Shown here: positions 1-9,500 of the stretch, piece by piece
Layout: each line of letters begins with the position of its first letter
Position numbering within the stretch: position 1 is the stretch's first letter
Origin: CAYYFX01 sp964571855
Lineage (GTDB): Bacteria > ARS69
Direction of reading: 5' to 3'
DNA length: 64,000 bases
NCBI GenBank assembly: GCA_964571855.1
Contig: CAZNDO010000013.1
Location: 50,163-114,162, forward strand
Position numbers and translations under genes: made by a program
The notes under the pieces: generated by a model
The model's input: the letters and a program-made list of their open reading frames with translations, nothing else
What the model was told of the DNA's origin: nothing
Databases searched by the model: none

Positions 1-56
1 CCGGCCGCCGCGCTCACCGCCCAGGCGACGACGATCCCCGGCAGGGCGCGGATCAT
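1..56 (-). CDS. First 18 codons of a gene cut by the window edge
   Basis: An ATG at 56 opens a frame running off the left edge. Its visible residues are MIRALPGIVVAWAVSAAA, a basic start followed by a hydrophobic stretch, which looks like a signal peptide or first membrane segment. The ATG overlaps the stop codon of the NHL-repeat gene as ATGA, so it is probably the next gene of the same minus-strand operon. Function cannot be judged from what is visible. Confidence 0.5.
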   Translation of the reverse strand, partial: MIRALPGIVVAWAVSAAA

Positions 57-1042
57 CGCGCCCCGTCGGCCCGGACCTGCTCCACGCGGAAGCCCTCCAC
101 GGCGCCGCGCTCGCGGTCGACGACCCAGACCACGGCGCCCGGCACGGCCTCCACGTCGCAGGGCGACCGCAGGGCGTCCCCGTCCGGCGTGCCGTCGAAG
201 GACAGCACGGGGAAGCCCTCCGGCGTGAACGCGCGCACGCGGCCGGCGCCGGCGTCCGCCACCCACACCCGGCCGTCGGGACCGACATCGATGCCGGTGG
301 GCTCCACGAGCGGGTCGTCCTCCGGTCCCCGCCACGCGGCCACCCAGTTCCCGATGGAATCGAAGACCTGGATCCGCCGGTTGCCCGCGTCCGCCACGTA
401 CACGCGGCCCTTGTTGCCCACGGCCACGCCGGCCGGCGCCCGGAAACGGGTGGGCGCGTCGCCGAGCCCGCCCCAGCGCGCCACCAGCGCGCCGGTGGGC
501 GCGAAGATCCAGACGCAGTGGCACAGCTCGTCGGCCACGTACATGCGCCCCTCGGCGTCCAGATCCATGCGGCTGGGACGCACGAGCGCCTCCTCCCCGA
601 GGCCCTCGCCGGCCTGGAACGGGAACGCCGTGCCCTGCGCGGACTCGTCCTGGATGTCGAACTGCTGGATGCGCTCGTTCCCCGCGTCCACGACGAACAG
701 GCGGAAGCCCTCGCGCGCGCAGACATCCGTGGGGAGCGAGAGCTGGCCGTCGCGCCAACCGTACCCCCCGAACTCGAAGACGGGGCGCCCTTCCGCGTCG
801 AACTCCACGACGCGGTGGTTTCCGGCATCGGCCACGAAGAGACGTCCGAAGGGGTCCGCGGACACCGCCGCGGGCTCCCGGAAGCCGGGGCCGTCCGCGG
901 GCGGGGCGAGGGCGGCCACCCGCTGCGCCCGCCACTCCGGCGGCGGCGGGGCGTCCGCGGGCGGCGCAGCGTCCCCGGCGCGCGCGGTCGCGGAGGCGGC
1001 CGCCATGAGCCCGGCGATCAGCAGGAACCGCGGCGTGCGCAT
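53..1042 (-). CDS. Secreted NHL-repeat beta-propeller protein
   Basis: A 329-residue protein with a signal peptide (about residues 1-24, ending in an Ala-rich ATARAG stretch) followed by about six NHL repeats. Each repeat carries the pattern 'G.lfVaDagN.rv..Fd', for example LFVADAGNHRVVEFD and VYVADAGNRRIQVFD. NHL repeats form a propeller that binds protein, nucleic acid or sugar ligands; the ligand here is unknown. An upstream GTG at 1048 is in frame, but ATG 1042 has a well spaced GGAGGTGG, so I use it. It lies 58 bases after the DUF5683-like gene and overlaps the next gene by ATGA. It is probably an envelope or secreted accessory protein of the PorU/PorV cluster upstream. Confidence 0.8.
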   Translation of the reverse strand: MRTPRFLLIAGLMAAASATARAGDAAPPADAPPPPEWRAQRVAALAPPADGPGFREPAAVSADPFGRLFVADAGNHRVVEFDAEGRPVFEFGGYGWRDGQLSLPTDVCAREGFRLFVVDAGNERIQQFDIQDESAQGTAFPFQAGEGLGEEALVRPSRMDLDAEGRMYVADELCHCVWIFAPTGALVARWGGLGDAPTRFRAPAGVAVGNKGRVYVADAGNRRIQVFDSIGNWVAAWRGPEDDPLVEPTGIDVGPDGRVWVADAGAGRVRAFTPEGFPVLSFDGTPDGDALRSPCDVEAVPGAVVWVVDRERGAVEGFRVEQVRADGAR

Positions 1043-1100
1043 GGCCACCTCCGCCCCGACGGACGCCGGGCGCCGCCTCCGCCCCGGCTCCGCCGGCGCC

Positions 1101-1952
1101 TCAGTACCGCGCGGAGAGCACGGGCCCGATGACGAGCCCGTCCACCGCGGGCAAGGGAGCGATCCGCAACTCCAGCCGTGCGTGCTCCTCCTCGTGCACC
1201 TTCCGGTTGTGCGAGCGCACGAGGGCGAGCGCGTCGATCATGGAAGCGAACCGGTTGAACAGCGCGGCGCCCGCGGCGAGCCGCGCGTTGCGGTACGACC
1301 GCTCCGTCTGCGAGCGGAGCCGGCGGTACGCCGTGCGCGTCCCGTCGTCCGGCCACGACCAGGACTGCCCGGCATCGTAGCGCTTGTTCGCCTCGAAGAA
1401 CGCGGCCTGCGCGTCCGCGTCGTCCGGGAACCGCAACCGGGCGTCCTGGCGCACGATGTCGTGCCACTCCTCGAGGGAGAGCCAGAGTCCGATGTGCTCG
1501 TAGTAGTCGGAGTCCTGGTCCTCGGGGGCGCCGGCCTGCGTGGCCGCGAACTCGAGCTGCCGGTCGCGGCGCTGATCCGCCTGGATCCGGTAGTACCCGA
1601 ACGTGATCCAGATGGCGCTCTCCAGGCCCAGGAACAGCCGCGAGCGATCCCGCCGGCCGGCGTACGCCTCGCCCAGGCCCGGCAGCAGCGCCGACGCCGC
1701 CACCGCCTTCCAGGGCGAGAGCCTCGCGCCGGGCCGCGCCGCCGGGGCGGCGTCCACCCAGTCCCAGTCGTCGCCGAATGACTCCCCGTCCGCCGCGGCC
1801 GCGAGCGGCACGCCGTGCGAACGCACCCCGGCGCGCACGGCCTGCGCGATGCCGCCCGTCCCACCGGCAGCCGGAGCGGTGGCGCCGGGAGACCCCGCGG
1901 CCAGCAGCAGCAGCGCCAGCATGGCCGCCGGGAGCACGGACGCCGCCCTCAT
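1101..1952 (-). CDS. DUF5683-like membrane protein
   Basis: A 283-residue protein with an N-terminal signal peptide and, near residue 75-110, the motif LPGLGEAYAG followed by a hydrophobic segment. That small-residue/hydrophobic pattern is typical of DUF5683-type proteins found in envelope gene clusters of the FCB group. The rest is charged and helical (many Arg, Glu and Asp residues), with a second hydrophobic stretch near residues 225-250. The ATG overlaps the stop of the M6 protease gene as ATGA, so the two are translationally coupled. No catalytic motif is visible. The family call is tentative; the membrane location is well supported. Confidence 0.65.
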   Translation of the reverse strand: MRAASVLPAAMLALLLLAAGSPGATAPAAGGTGGIAQAVRAGVRSHGVPLAAAADGESFGDDWDWVDAAPAARPGARLSPWKAVAASALLPGLGEAYAGRRDRSRLFLGLESAIWITFGYYRIQADQRRDRQLEFAATQAGAPEDQDSDYYEHIGLWLSLEEWHDIVRQDARLRFPDDADAQAAFFEANKRYDAGQSWSWPDDGTRTAYRRLRSQTERSYRNARLAAGAALFNRFASMIDALALVRSHNRKVHEEEHARLELRIAPLPAVDGLVIGPVLSARY

Positions 1953-4900
1953 CGGATCACCGCGAAGCGGTCGCGCGCGGTCTCCTCGCGCGTTCCCGCG
2001 CGCGCCCGCAGCGTGCACAGGTACACACCGCTCGCCAGGTCGTGCACGGGCAGGACGACCACGTTCTCCGAGTTCGCGAACGTGCTGCCCTTCACGGTCC
2101 GGATCTTCTCGCCGGCCAGGTTGAACAGCGACACGTCCACCTGGGTGGACGCATCCAGGTCCGCCCCGAGCGTGTAGCGGATGCGGAACTGCTCGTCCGT
2201 CGCGCGCACCGGATTCGGGTAGATGGTGACCTGGCCGGCCAGCACACGTCCCGTGTCCGCGCGCGGGCCGGGCAGCGCGGCGTCGAAGGTGCCGTGGAGG
2301 CGCGGACCGCCGGCGAACATCGGCCACGCCGGATTCGATGCGGACGCGAAGCCGTCCAGGATCCGGCCGTAGACCTGGCCGTCCGCCGCCTGCACGAAGA
2401 GGTCCAGCCGGCCGTCGCCGTTCGCGTCCAGCACGGCCGGCGAGGCACTCCCGGGAGCGCCGAGCGGGATCGGGAACCCGTCGACGTCCTTCCCCTCCGG
2501 GTCCAGGGCGCGCAGCATGAAATCCGTGAAGCCCGCCACCACGTCGAGACGGCCGTCCCCGTCCACGTCCGCGATCGCCGCGGCCGAGGTGGGACGCACG
2601 CCGCCCGGGAAGTCCAGCAGACGCGGGCGCACCGGCCACCCGGTCATCTCCGTCGCGTTGTAGTTGAACGCGTGCACGGCGGCCCCCTGTCCGATCACCA
2701 TCTCGAGCAGGCCGTCGCCGTCCAGATCCCCGAAGGCCGGCGGGCCGCCGATCCGGGCCTCGAGCGTCACCGGCCACCCCGGCAGCACGTTCCCCTCGCG
2801 GTCCGCCACCACGATCCACCCGGCTTCCAGCACGAACACGAGTTCGCGCGCGTTGCGCGGATCCCCGTCCAGGTCCGCCAGCGCGAGCCACACGCGGGAC
2901 GTGGCGTCCAGCGGCACGTCGTCCGGCACGGCGTACTGGAGCCGCAGCGTGCGGACGCCGTCGGCGGAGAACCGCTGCATGCGCAGCGAGTCCTGGGCCA
3001 CGAAGGCCGCGAAGCCGTCGAGCTGCGCGTCGCGGTTCAAGTCCCCCGCCGCGAGGACGAGCGCATCCACGCGGATGGAGTCCGCCGCGGTCCCGAGCAG
3101 CGGTCGCGGCGGGAAACGCTCCGCCGGCGGGCCCGCCGGCGGCAGGTCGTAGCCGCGGAGCCGCCCGTCCGCGCCGCCGAGGTACAGCTCGTCCACTCCG
3201 TCCCCGTCGAGATCCGCGGGCATGGCCGACGAGAGCGGCGCGGCCGCCGGCCCGAGATCCAGGACCACCCCGTCCGCCCCCGCACCACCGTACGGCGCCC
3301 CGGCCGCGTCCCACGCGTGCACGAACCCCGAGTCCGTCACCGCCAGGATCTCCAGGCGTCCGTCCCCGTCGAGATCCCCCAGCGCCTGGGTGCCGCGCGC
3401 CGCCCCGCGGAGGCGGAACCCGGCCGCCGGCCACGCTCCCGGCGTGTCCACGTCGCCGTCCCCGTCGCCGTCGTCGTAGCGGAACACGTGCACGGCGTCC
3501 TCACCGATCGCCGCGACCTCCGCCGCCCCGTCGCCGTCCAGGTCCGCCACCGTGGTGGAGGTCTCCCCGGAGCTGCCGTAGCCGCCGATGCGCATGGGCC
3601 AGCCGCGCGGCTTCCCCGTGAAGCCGATGTCCATCTGCACGTCCAGCGCCCGCGGCCCGATGTTCCGCACGGAGATGCCGGACGGCGTGCCCACGCTCGT
3701 GGAGGAGTTCGGGCGGCTGGTGGGCGTGAAGTCCGCGTTGTTCCCGGCCCAGAAGGCCTCCCGATCCGTCCCGAGCGGGAACGGCGAGAACGGGCTGCCG
3801 ATGTCCACGAGCCCATCCGCCTCCTCGATCGTGACGGAGCGCTTCTCGAAGATCACGTTGAGCCCGCGGCCGCGCGAGAGGTTCGCCAGCGCCTGCCGCT
3901 CGTCGATGTGCCAGATGAGCACGCCGGGATCGATGAGCAGGTCGTAGTTGTGGCTGATCTCGTCGTCCACGCTGTCGCCCACCAGCGGGCCGAGGATCAC
4001 CCCCGTGGAGTCGTCCTGGTCCAGGGCCGTGTTGTAGCCGCCGTCCGGCGTGCGCCCGTCCAGGTCGTCCACGCGGTTCTCCACGAGGAAGTACTCCGTG
4101 TCCGACACCGGCAGCCGCATCCACTGCGACACGTTGGGCGGGAGCGGCGGCCGGGCCTGGATCGCGCGCAGCCGCGCGCGCGGCACGTCCTCCTTCACGA
4201 GGTCCGGCTCCAGCCCGAGGGAGAACGTGACCAGCCATCGGTTCCAGGCGCCCACCGCGGAGGGCAGGACGCCCACCACCTCCACCAGGCTGTCCGGCTG
4301 CACGGGCGAGGGCACGAACACGCTGGACAGGTTCCCCGAGTCCATCAGGTCGTAGAAACCGACCGTGGGCGCGAAAGTCTCCACGTTGTACAGGTCCAGC
4401 AGCCCGAGCTGGTGCCCCATCTCGTGGGCGATGCCGCCGTTCAGCCCCACCTGGTACGTGTCCTGGCTGGCGCTCTCCGGGTACGTGATCATGGAGACGA
4501 GCGTGTCGCCCTCGTCCGACACCACGAGCTCCGAATCCGAGAACGAGATGGAGAACGTGGGCAGGTCCAGCGGCGTGTCCTGGAAGATGTCGTTCTGCCA
4601 GTCCGCGCCCGCGTGCACGACGAAGTACACGTCCCAGTCCGGCCACACGAGATCCGGATCCGCGTCCGCGGCGATGAGCGACTCCCGGGAGTAGCGGATG
4701 AGCCCGTCGATCGAGAACGGCTCGTCGTCCGACGTGGGACCGTAGTCCGCCATGTCGGTGAGGCGGTACGCCCCGAAGCGGTTGCCGCGGGGGAACACGT
4801 CGCCTTCGATCTTCACCCGACCGTAGGTCATGGAGGACCAGTACCGGTTCACCGCCTCCAGGTGCGCCTGGAAGTACTCGTCGTCGTGCGGGGGCGGGTC

Positions 4901-5353
4901 GATGAAGCGGTTCGGGTCCGTGCTCTCGGTCTCGAAGCGGCCGTCGCCCGTGGTGCGGGGCCCCTCGCGGTCCGTCTCGAACTCGATCCGGATGACGGCC
5001 ACCTTCACCACGACGGTGTCGATGCCGCCCCGCAGCGCCGACGTCCGGCGCTCCAGGTCCCGGCGGTCGAACAGGGAGGGCAGCGGCTTCCCCAGCTGCA
5101 GGTGGCCGTGCTGCGCGGCGCCCGGCAGCCGGCCTTTCAGGTCCTCGAAGCGGGGCGCGCGGGAGATGCGCTCCGCGCGCAGCGACGGGTCCCCGGCGCG
5201 GATCTCCTCCCAGCGCGCGTCCGGCTTCACCAGGGTGAGCTTGCGCGCGTGCGCGGGCGCGCTTCCCAGCGCGAGCAACGCGACGGCGAGCGCCCCGAGG
5301 CGGACGAGCCGGGAGCCCGGGCGCGGGCCCGGGCGGCGGTGCGGACGGTTCAA
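1949..5353 (-). CDS. Secreted M6-family metalloprotease with FG-GAP repeats and sorting tail
   Basis: About 1134 residues. A signal peptide (Arg-rich start, then a LGALAVALLALG core) precedes a metalloprotease domain whose zinc site HEMGHQLGLLDLYNV lies near residue 310, as in M6 (immune inhibitor A-like) peptidases. Then come about eight FG-GAP/VCBS repeats with Ca-binding DLDGDG cores. The last ~85 residues start with IYPNP and end in a GVYLCTL-type strand, the FlgD-like/type A sorting domain used for type IX export. The start is uncertain: TTG 5353 sits just before the signal peptide; an in-frame GTG at 5449 would add 32 residues directly after the porV stop but without a credible ribosome site. 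It lies between porV and the DUF5683-like gene, consistent with being a substrate of that export module. Confidence 0.85.
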   Translation of the reverse strand: MNRPHRRPGPRPGSRLVRLGALAVALLALGSAPAHARKLTLVKPDARWEEIRAGDPSLRAERISRAPRFEDLKGRLPGAAQHGHLQLGKPLPSLFDRRDLERRTSALRGGIDTVVVKVAVIRIEFETDREGPRTTGDGRFETESTDPNRFIDPPPHDDEYFQAHLEAVNRYWSSMTYGRVKIEGDVFPRGNRFGAYRLTDMADYGPTSDDEPFSIDGLIRYSRESLIAADADPDLVWPDWDVYFVVHAGADWQNDIFQDTPLDLPTFSISFSDSELVVSDEGDTLVSMITYPESASQDTYQVGLNGGIAHEMGHQLGLLDLYNVETFAPTVGFYDLMDSGNLSSVFVPSPVQPDSLVEVVGVLPSAVGAWNRWLVTFSLGLEPDLVKEDVPRARLRAIQARPPLPPNVSQWMRLPVSDTEYFLVENRVDDLDGRTPDGGYNTALDQDDSTGVILGPLVGDSVDDEISHNYDLLIDPGVLIWHIDERQALANLSRGRGLNVIFEKRSVTIEEADGLVDIGSPFSPFPLGTDREAFWAGNNADFTPTSRPNSSTSVGTPSGISVRNIGPRALDVQMDIGFTGKPRGWPMRIGGYGSSGETSTTVADLDGDGAAEVAAIGEDAVHVFRYDDGDGDGDVDTPGAWPAAGFRLRGAARGTQALGDLDGDGRLEILAVTDSGFVHAWDAAGAPYGGAGADGVVLDLGPAAAPLSSAMPADLDGDGVDELYLGGADGRLRGYDLPPAGPPAERFPPRPLLGTAADSIRVDALVLAAGDLNRDAQLDGFAAFVAQDSLRMQRFSADGVRTLRLQYAVPDDVPLDATSRVWLALADLDGDPRNARELVFVLEAGWIVVADREGNVLPGWPVTLEARIGGPPAFGDLDGDGLLEMVIGQGAAVHAFNYNATEMTGWPVRPRLLDFPGGVRPTSAAAIADVDGDGRLDVVAGFTDFMLRALDPEGKDVDGFPIPLGAPGSASPAVLDANGDGRLDLFVQAADGQVYGRILDGFASASNPAWPMFAGGPRLHGTFDAALPGPRADTGRVLAGQVTIYPNPVRATDEQFRIRYTLGADLDASTQVDVSLFNLAGEKIRTVKGSTFANSENVVVLPVHDLASGVYLCTLRARAGTREETARDRFAVIR

Positions 5354-5450
5354 CGGTCGGCTCTCTCGAACGGGGTCCGGTCGCCCGGTCCCGTGGGGGC
5401 GGGGACCGGGAAAACCGCCATCATGCCAGCGGGAGGGGCATCCCGCCACT

Positions 5451-6497
5451 CTAGAAGTCGTAGGTCAGCGAGAACCGCTTCACATCGTCCAGCCCCTCGG
5501 CCTGCGGGTAGCCGGCGAAGTCGAAGCGGACGCTCTGGTACCGGACCCCGACGCCGTAGGTGTAGTCGCGGATGTCGCCGGTCTGATCCTCGACCCAGCC
5601 CGTCCGCAGGAACACGAAGTCCGTGAAGGCGTACTCGACGCCGATGTTGTAGATGGCGTCCTTCAGCTCCTCGGAGAAGGACTCGTCGGTCCACGCGGTG
5701 AACAGCGCCTTGTACGCGGGATCGGTGTCGAACTCCTCGGTGCCGCTGCCGCCGCGCTGCCGCACCAGCACCTTGTTCATCTCCGCGGCCAACGTGATGC
5801 GGTGCGTGGCGTTCATGTAGGGGTCGAAGCCGAAGCCCATGCGGAAGTCCAGCGGCAGCGGGTTCGGGCTGCCGTTGTCCACGAACTTCAGCGACGGGCC
5901 CATGTTCAGGATGGCCAGACCCCAGCGCAGGTTCAGCGGGGCCAAGTCGCGGGCGTGCACGCCGAGGTCGATGGCCCAGGTGATCCCCTGCCCCTCCTCG
6001 AGCTCGCCGATGCGCGGCGACAGGTAGCTCATGATGAGCTTGGCGCCCGTGCCGACGGACACCTTCTCGGACAGCGCGGTGCCGTAGCCGGCGCCGATGC
6101 CCATCTCCCAGGAGGTGAACTCGCGCAGCCGGATGCCCGACGGGTCCGTGGCTTCGCTCTTGCCGTAGGTCAGGAACATGATGTTCGCGCCGATCCCGCC
6201 CCAACCCTCCACCTTCTGGGCGTAGCTGGCGTACTCGAAGTACACGTCGTCGGCGAGGTCCGGCACCGGCGCGAAGTGCATGCCCGTGATGGAGCGCCGG
6301 TCCAGGTAGAAGCCCAGGTTCGCCGGGTTCCAGTACACGGCGTCCGCACCGGTGGCCTCCGTCACCTGCGTGCCGCCCATGCCCGACGCCCGCGCGCCCA
6401 TGGAGAAGAGAAGCCACGGCGTGACGGACTCGGACACCGCCATCGCCGAGGAAGGGAGCGCCGCCAAGGCGAGCGCGCTGCCGAGAACCCTGCGCAT
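5451..6497 (-). CDS. porV: PorV/PorQ-family outer-membrane protein
   Basis: A 348-residue predicted beta-barrel. After a signal peptide ending in SSAMA it reads SMGARASGMGGTQVTEATG and then AVYWNPANLG, the family signature of PorV/PorQ (FadL-like) proteins. It ends in an aromatic strand (SLTYDF), as outer-membrane barrels do. In type IX secretion PorV shuttles cargo from the translocon to the PorU sortase. ATG 6497 is chosen over the GTG at 6506 because AGGTGG is correctly spaced before it. It sits directly downstream of the C25 peptidase gene, the same porU-porV order as in Porphyromonas. The symbol is by family and context; PorQ or a paralogue is possible. Confidence 0.85.
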   Translation of the reverse strand: MRRVLGSALALAALPSSAMAVSESVTPWLLFSMGARASGMGGTQVTEATGADAVYWNPANLGFYLDRRSITGMHFAPVPDLADDVYFEYASYAQKVEGWGGIGANIMFLTYGKSEATDPSGIRLREFTSWEMGIGAGYGTALSEKVSVGTGAKLIMSYLSPRIGELEEGQGITWAIDLGVHARDLAPLNLRWGLAILNMGPSLKFVDNGSPNPLPLDFRMGFGFDPYMNATHRITLAAEMNKVLVRQRGGSGTEEFDTDPAYKALFTAWTDESFSEELKDAIYNIGVEYAFTDFVFLRTGWVEDQTGDIRDYTYGVGVRYQSVRFDFAGYPQAEGLDDVKRFSLTYDF

Positions 6498-6579
6498 TCG
6501 ATCCACCTGCTTCCTCGCCCCTCGCGGGGATTGAGATCCGTTTCGGAAGGTCGCTCCCGGCCGCCCGCCCTCGTCGGGG

Positions 6580-9500
6580 CTAGCGCATCCGCACGACCTT
6601 CCCGACGTAGTCGTCGCTCTCCCGGTTACCTTCCTCGTCGAGCCGTTCCGCCTCGAGCTTGAACAGGTACGTGCCGTTCGCCAAGGGCAGTCCCCGCTCG
6701 TCCGTCCCGTCCCACGACAGGACGTTGTCCCCCATCACGCCGCGCGCCTCCAGCTCCCGGATGCGCCGCCCGGACAGCGTGAACACCTTGAGCCGGACGT
6801 CCGCGTCGTGGGTCAGCCGGTACAGGAAGTCCGCCCGATGCCGGAACGGGTTCGGGTACACGCCGACGTTGCTGTCCACCAGGTCGAACCCGGACCCCGG
6901 CGCCACGATCGTGAAGCGCACGGACGCCGTGGAACGGTTGTTCACGTTGTCGAACGCCTTGACTTCCAGCGTGTGGTCCCCGGGAGCGAGCGAGAAGATC
7001 CGGCGCACCCTGCCCGTGGTGAATCCTCCGAGATAGGCGAAGTCCTCCCGGAGGTCCACCCGCTCCCGCCCGTCCAGCTCCGCCTCGAGGCGCGCGAACT
7101 GCGGGAACGGCTGGAGGTTGATCCCGCTCGGGTCCTCCAGGGAAATCAGCACGACCGGCGTCTCCGTGAAGATCTGGTCACCGTCGATGAAGCGGTCGTA
7201 CCCCTCGAACCGGATCACGATCCGGGGGCCTTCCGAGTCGTCGACCAGCTCAGGGGCGATCGTGGGGCCGATCACGAGGGAATCGGAGGCGCCGGACGCG
7301 TCCCGGCCGATTCCGTCCTCCACCGCGAACACGCTGATCCGGGCGGAGTTCCCGGGCGTGATCCCTTCGTTGAGGAAGAACTTCGCCTCGAAGCGGCCGT
7401 CGACCACCGGGACCTCGCCCCGGTAGGCCGTGCTGCCCTCGAGCACGAAGTCGATGTGGGCGCTCGTCCCGGTGGCGGTCTCGTAATCGTACCCGGAGGT
7501 GTCGGCGTTCTCGGTGACGTGGACGTACGCGGTCCCCTGGAAGGCGGGCAACCCGTTGGTCCCGTCCAGGGGAGCGCCGGTGCTGTCCACCACCGCCCCG
7601 CTCACGCGCCGCAGGAGGCCGTCGGTGGCCAGGGAGTCCACGGTCTCCGCGTCGAAGTCGATCGGGTGCCGGCCGAACCGGACCTCGAGCGCGGGATCCC
7701 CCAGCAGGACGTACTTCTCGCTGTTGCGCCGCAACCCGCCGTTCACGTTCACGATGTTCTTCGCGGACAGCGCCGCGAGCCCCAGGGAGCGCGGGTCCCG
7801 CGTGTACGTGCGGATGGGGTACGGCGTGCCGTACATCTCGCCCAGCCACACCTGGTTCAGCGTGGCGGAGGGCGTGGAGAACACGAGACCGCTGGACGCG
7901 AACGTGCTCACGGCACCGCCGCGGTCGTACTGCAGGAGCAGTTCGGTCATGCTGCTTCCGGAGATCAGGTCGAAGCGGCTCACCGTGCAGGAGAACGTGG
8001 AGAAGATCGTGTAGCGCTCCTCGTTCAGGAGCTGCGACACCTTCTGCGCGACGAACACCTCCTCCTGCGCCATGGTGTTCTGGTCGCCGTGGCCCGTGTA
8101 GGTGGTCATCAGCGCGCCGCGGGTGAACTCCTCGATGAACGCCGCCTGCGCCTCCGGCTTCTTGGAGAACGCGTCGCGCGGGTAGTTCACGAGGTACACC
8201 TTCACCTTGTCCATGGCCGGGGGCACGCGCTCGCGCGCGAGCGTCTCCACTTCCACGGTGTGGTTCGGCTCGCGGGTGTTCGGATCCAGCACCCGCTCGT
8301 CGTCCGCCACGAGCAGGAACCGGTTCTGCCACTGCCCCGGCATACGGTAGGACAGGTACGACTCCAGCTTGTCCAGCATCGCGTCCAGGATCTCCGTGGT
8401 GGCGGCCGGGTAGCGGCCCACCGCCAGGTCCACCGCCGGCTCCGTCAGCGGGAGGTAGTCGTTCGGGTCCAGGTACGCGAAGTAGTCGTCCGTGGAGTAG
8501 AAGTACACGTTGTCCGAGTCGAGGTACTGCACGGAGTTCTGCCGGTACCGCTCGGTCCACGTGGGCATGAGGTCCGGCGGGCTCCCGGAGAGGTAGCCCT
8601 TCGTGTCGAACACCGCGTCGCCCACGAGCGCCACGTACAGGGGCGCGCCGTTGGCCCACGACGTCAGCGTGTACGCCAGGAAGTCGCGGATCGCGCCGGG
8701 GTCCTTCATGCCCCATCCGAACTCCGCGTACACGTCCTCCACGTCCACCGCCATCGCCGCCGGCCGCCCCCAGGCGGCGTTGCGCAGCGCGACCAGCCTC
8801 TCGGCGCCCTCGCGGAAGTCGGGATGGTAGATCACCAGGTACTCGCTGCCGTTCGACGTGTCGCGCAGGTTGCGCAGGTCCGCCACGCGGCCCGCCGGGA
8901 GCGGCTTGGCCGCGGCCTGCGTGCAGGCAACGTACCAGCGCACCCCGGTCGCCCCGGGATCGGAGAAGCGGATGTTGTGCGGCGGGGCGGCGTTCTGCAC
9001 CGTCCAGTCGACGAGCTTCACGGGGGCCCGGGGGTCGGTCACGTCCAGCAGGAAGATCTGGGAAGGCGGCGCGTCGAAGCCGAGCAGCCGGTACGCCCGG
9101 GATCCGTAGTTCATCCCGGCCGGAAGCGCGGTGCAGCCGGTGCCCACGGGCGGCTGGGGCAGGGTCGGCGCCGCGGGCGCGCTGAAGAACTTGAGCCAGC
9201 CGTTGCGCGCGAGCAGGCGCCGGTCGTACTCCACGTCGAACCACGCCGTGTAGATGAGATCCGCGGACGTGGGGAACGCCTCCAGGTCCGCGTCGATGAA
9301 GAAGTCGTTGGCGCCCGCGACGGCGAGTCCCTCGAAGCAGCCCGTCACGGACTGCGTGGACGTCTGGTTGCCGTGGCTCCACGCCCACTGCACGGTCGGC
9401 GTGCTCCCGATGGAGAGCTCCACCGCGCGCACGTTGTCGCTCGCCGCGGACCCGTGGCTGTACAGGCGCGCGGTCACGAAGCCGTCCCCGGACGCGGGGG

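Noticed and set aside
1778..5626. A 1282-codon plus-strand open frame across the M6 protease
   Set aside because: It is antisense to a gene with clear domains; Arg/Ala/Pro-rich low-complexity content is a GC-driven shadow. The same holds for the plus frames at 6808-11358 and 13566-16796.
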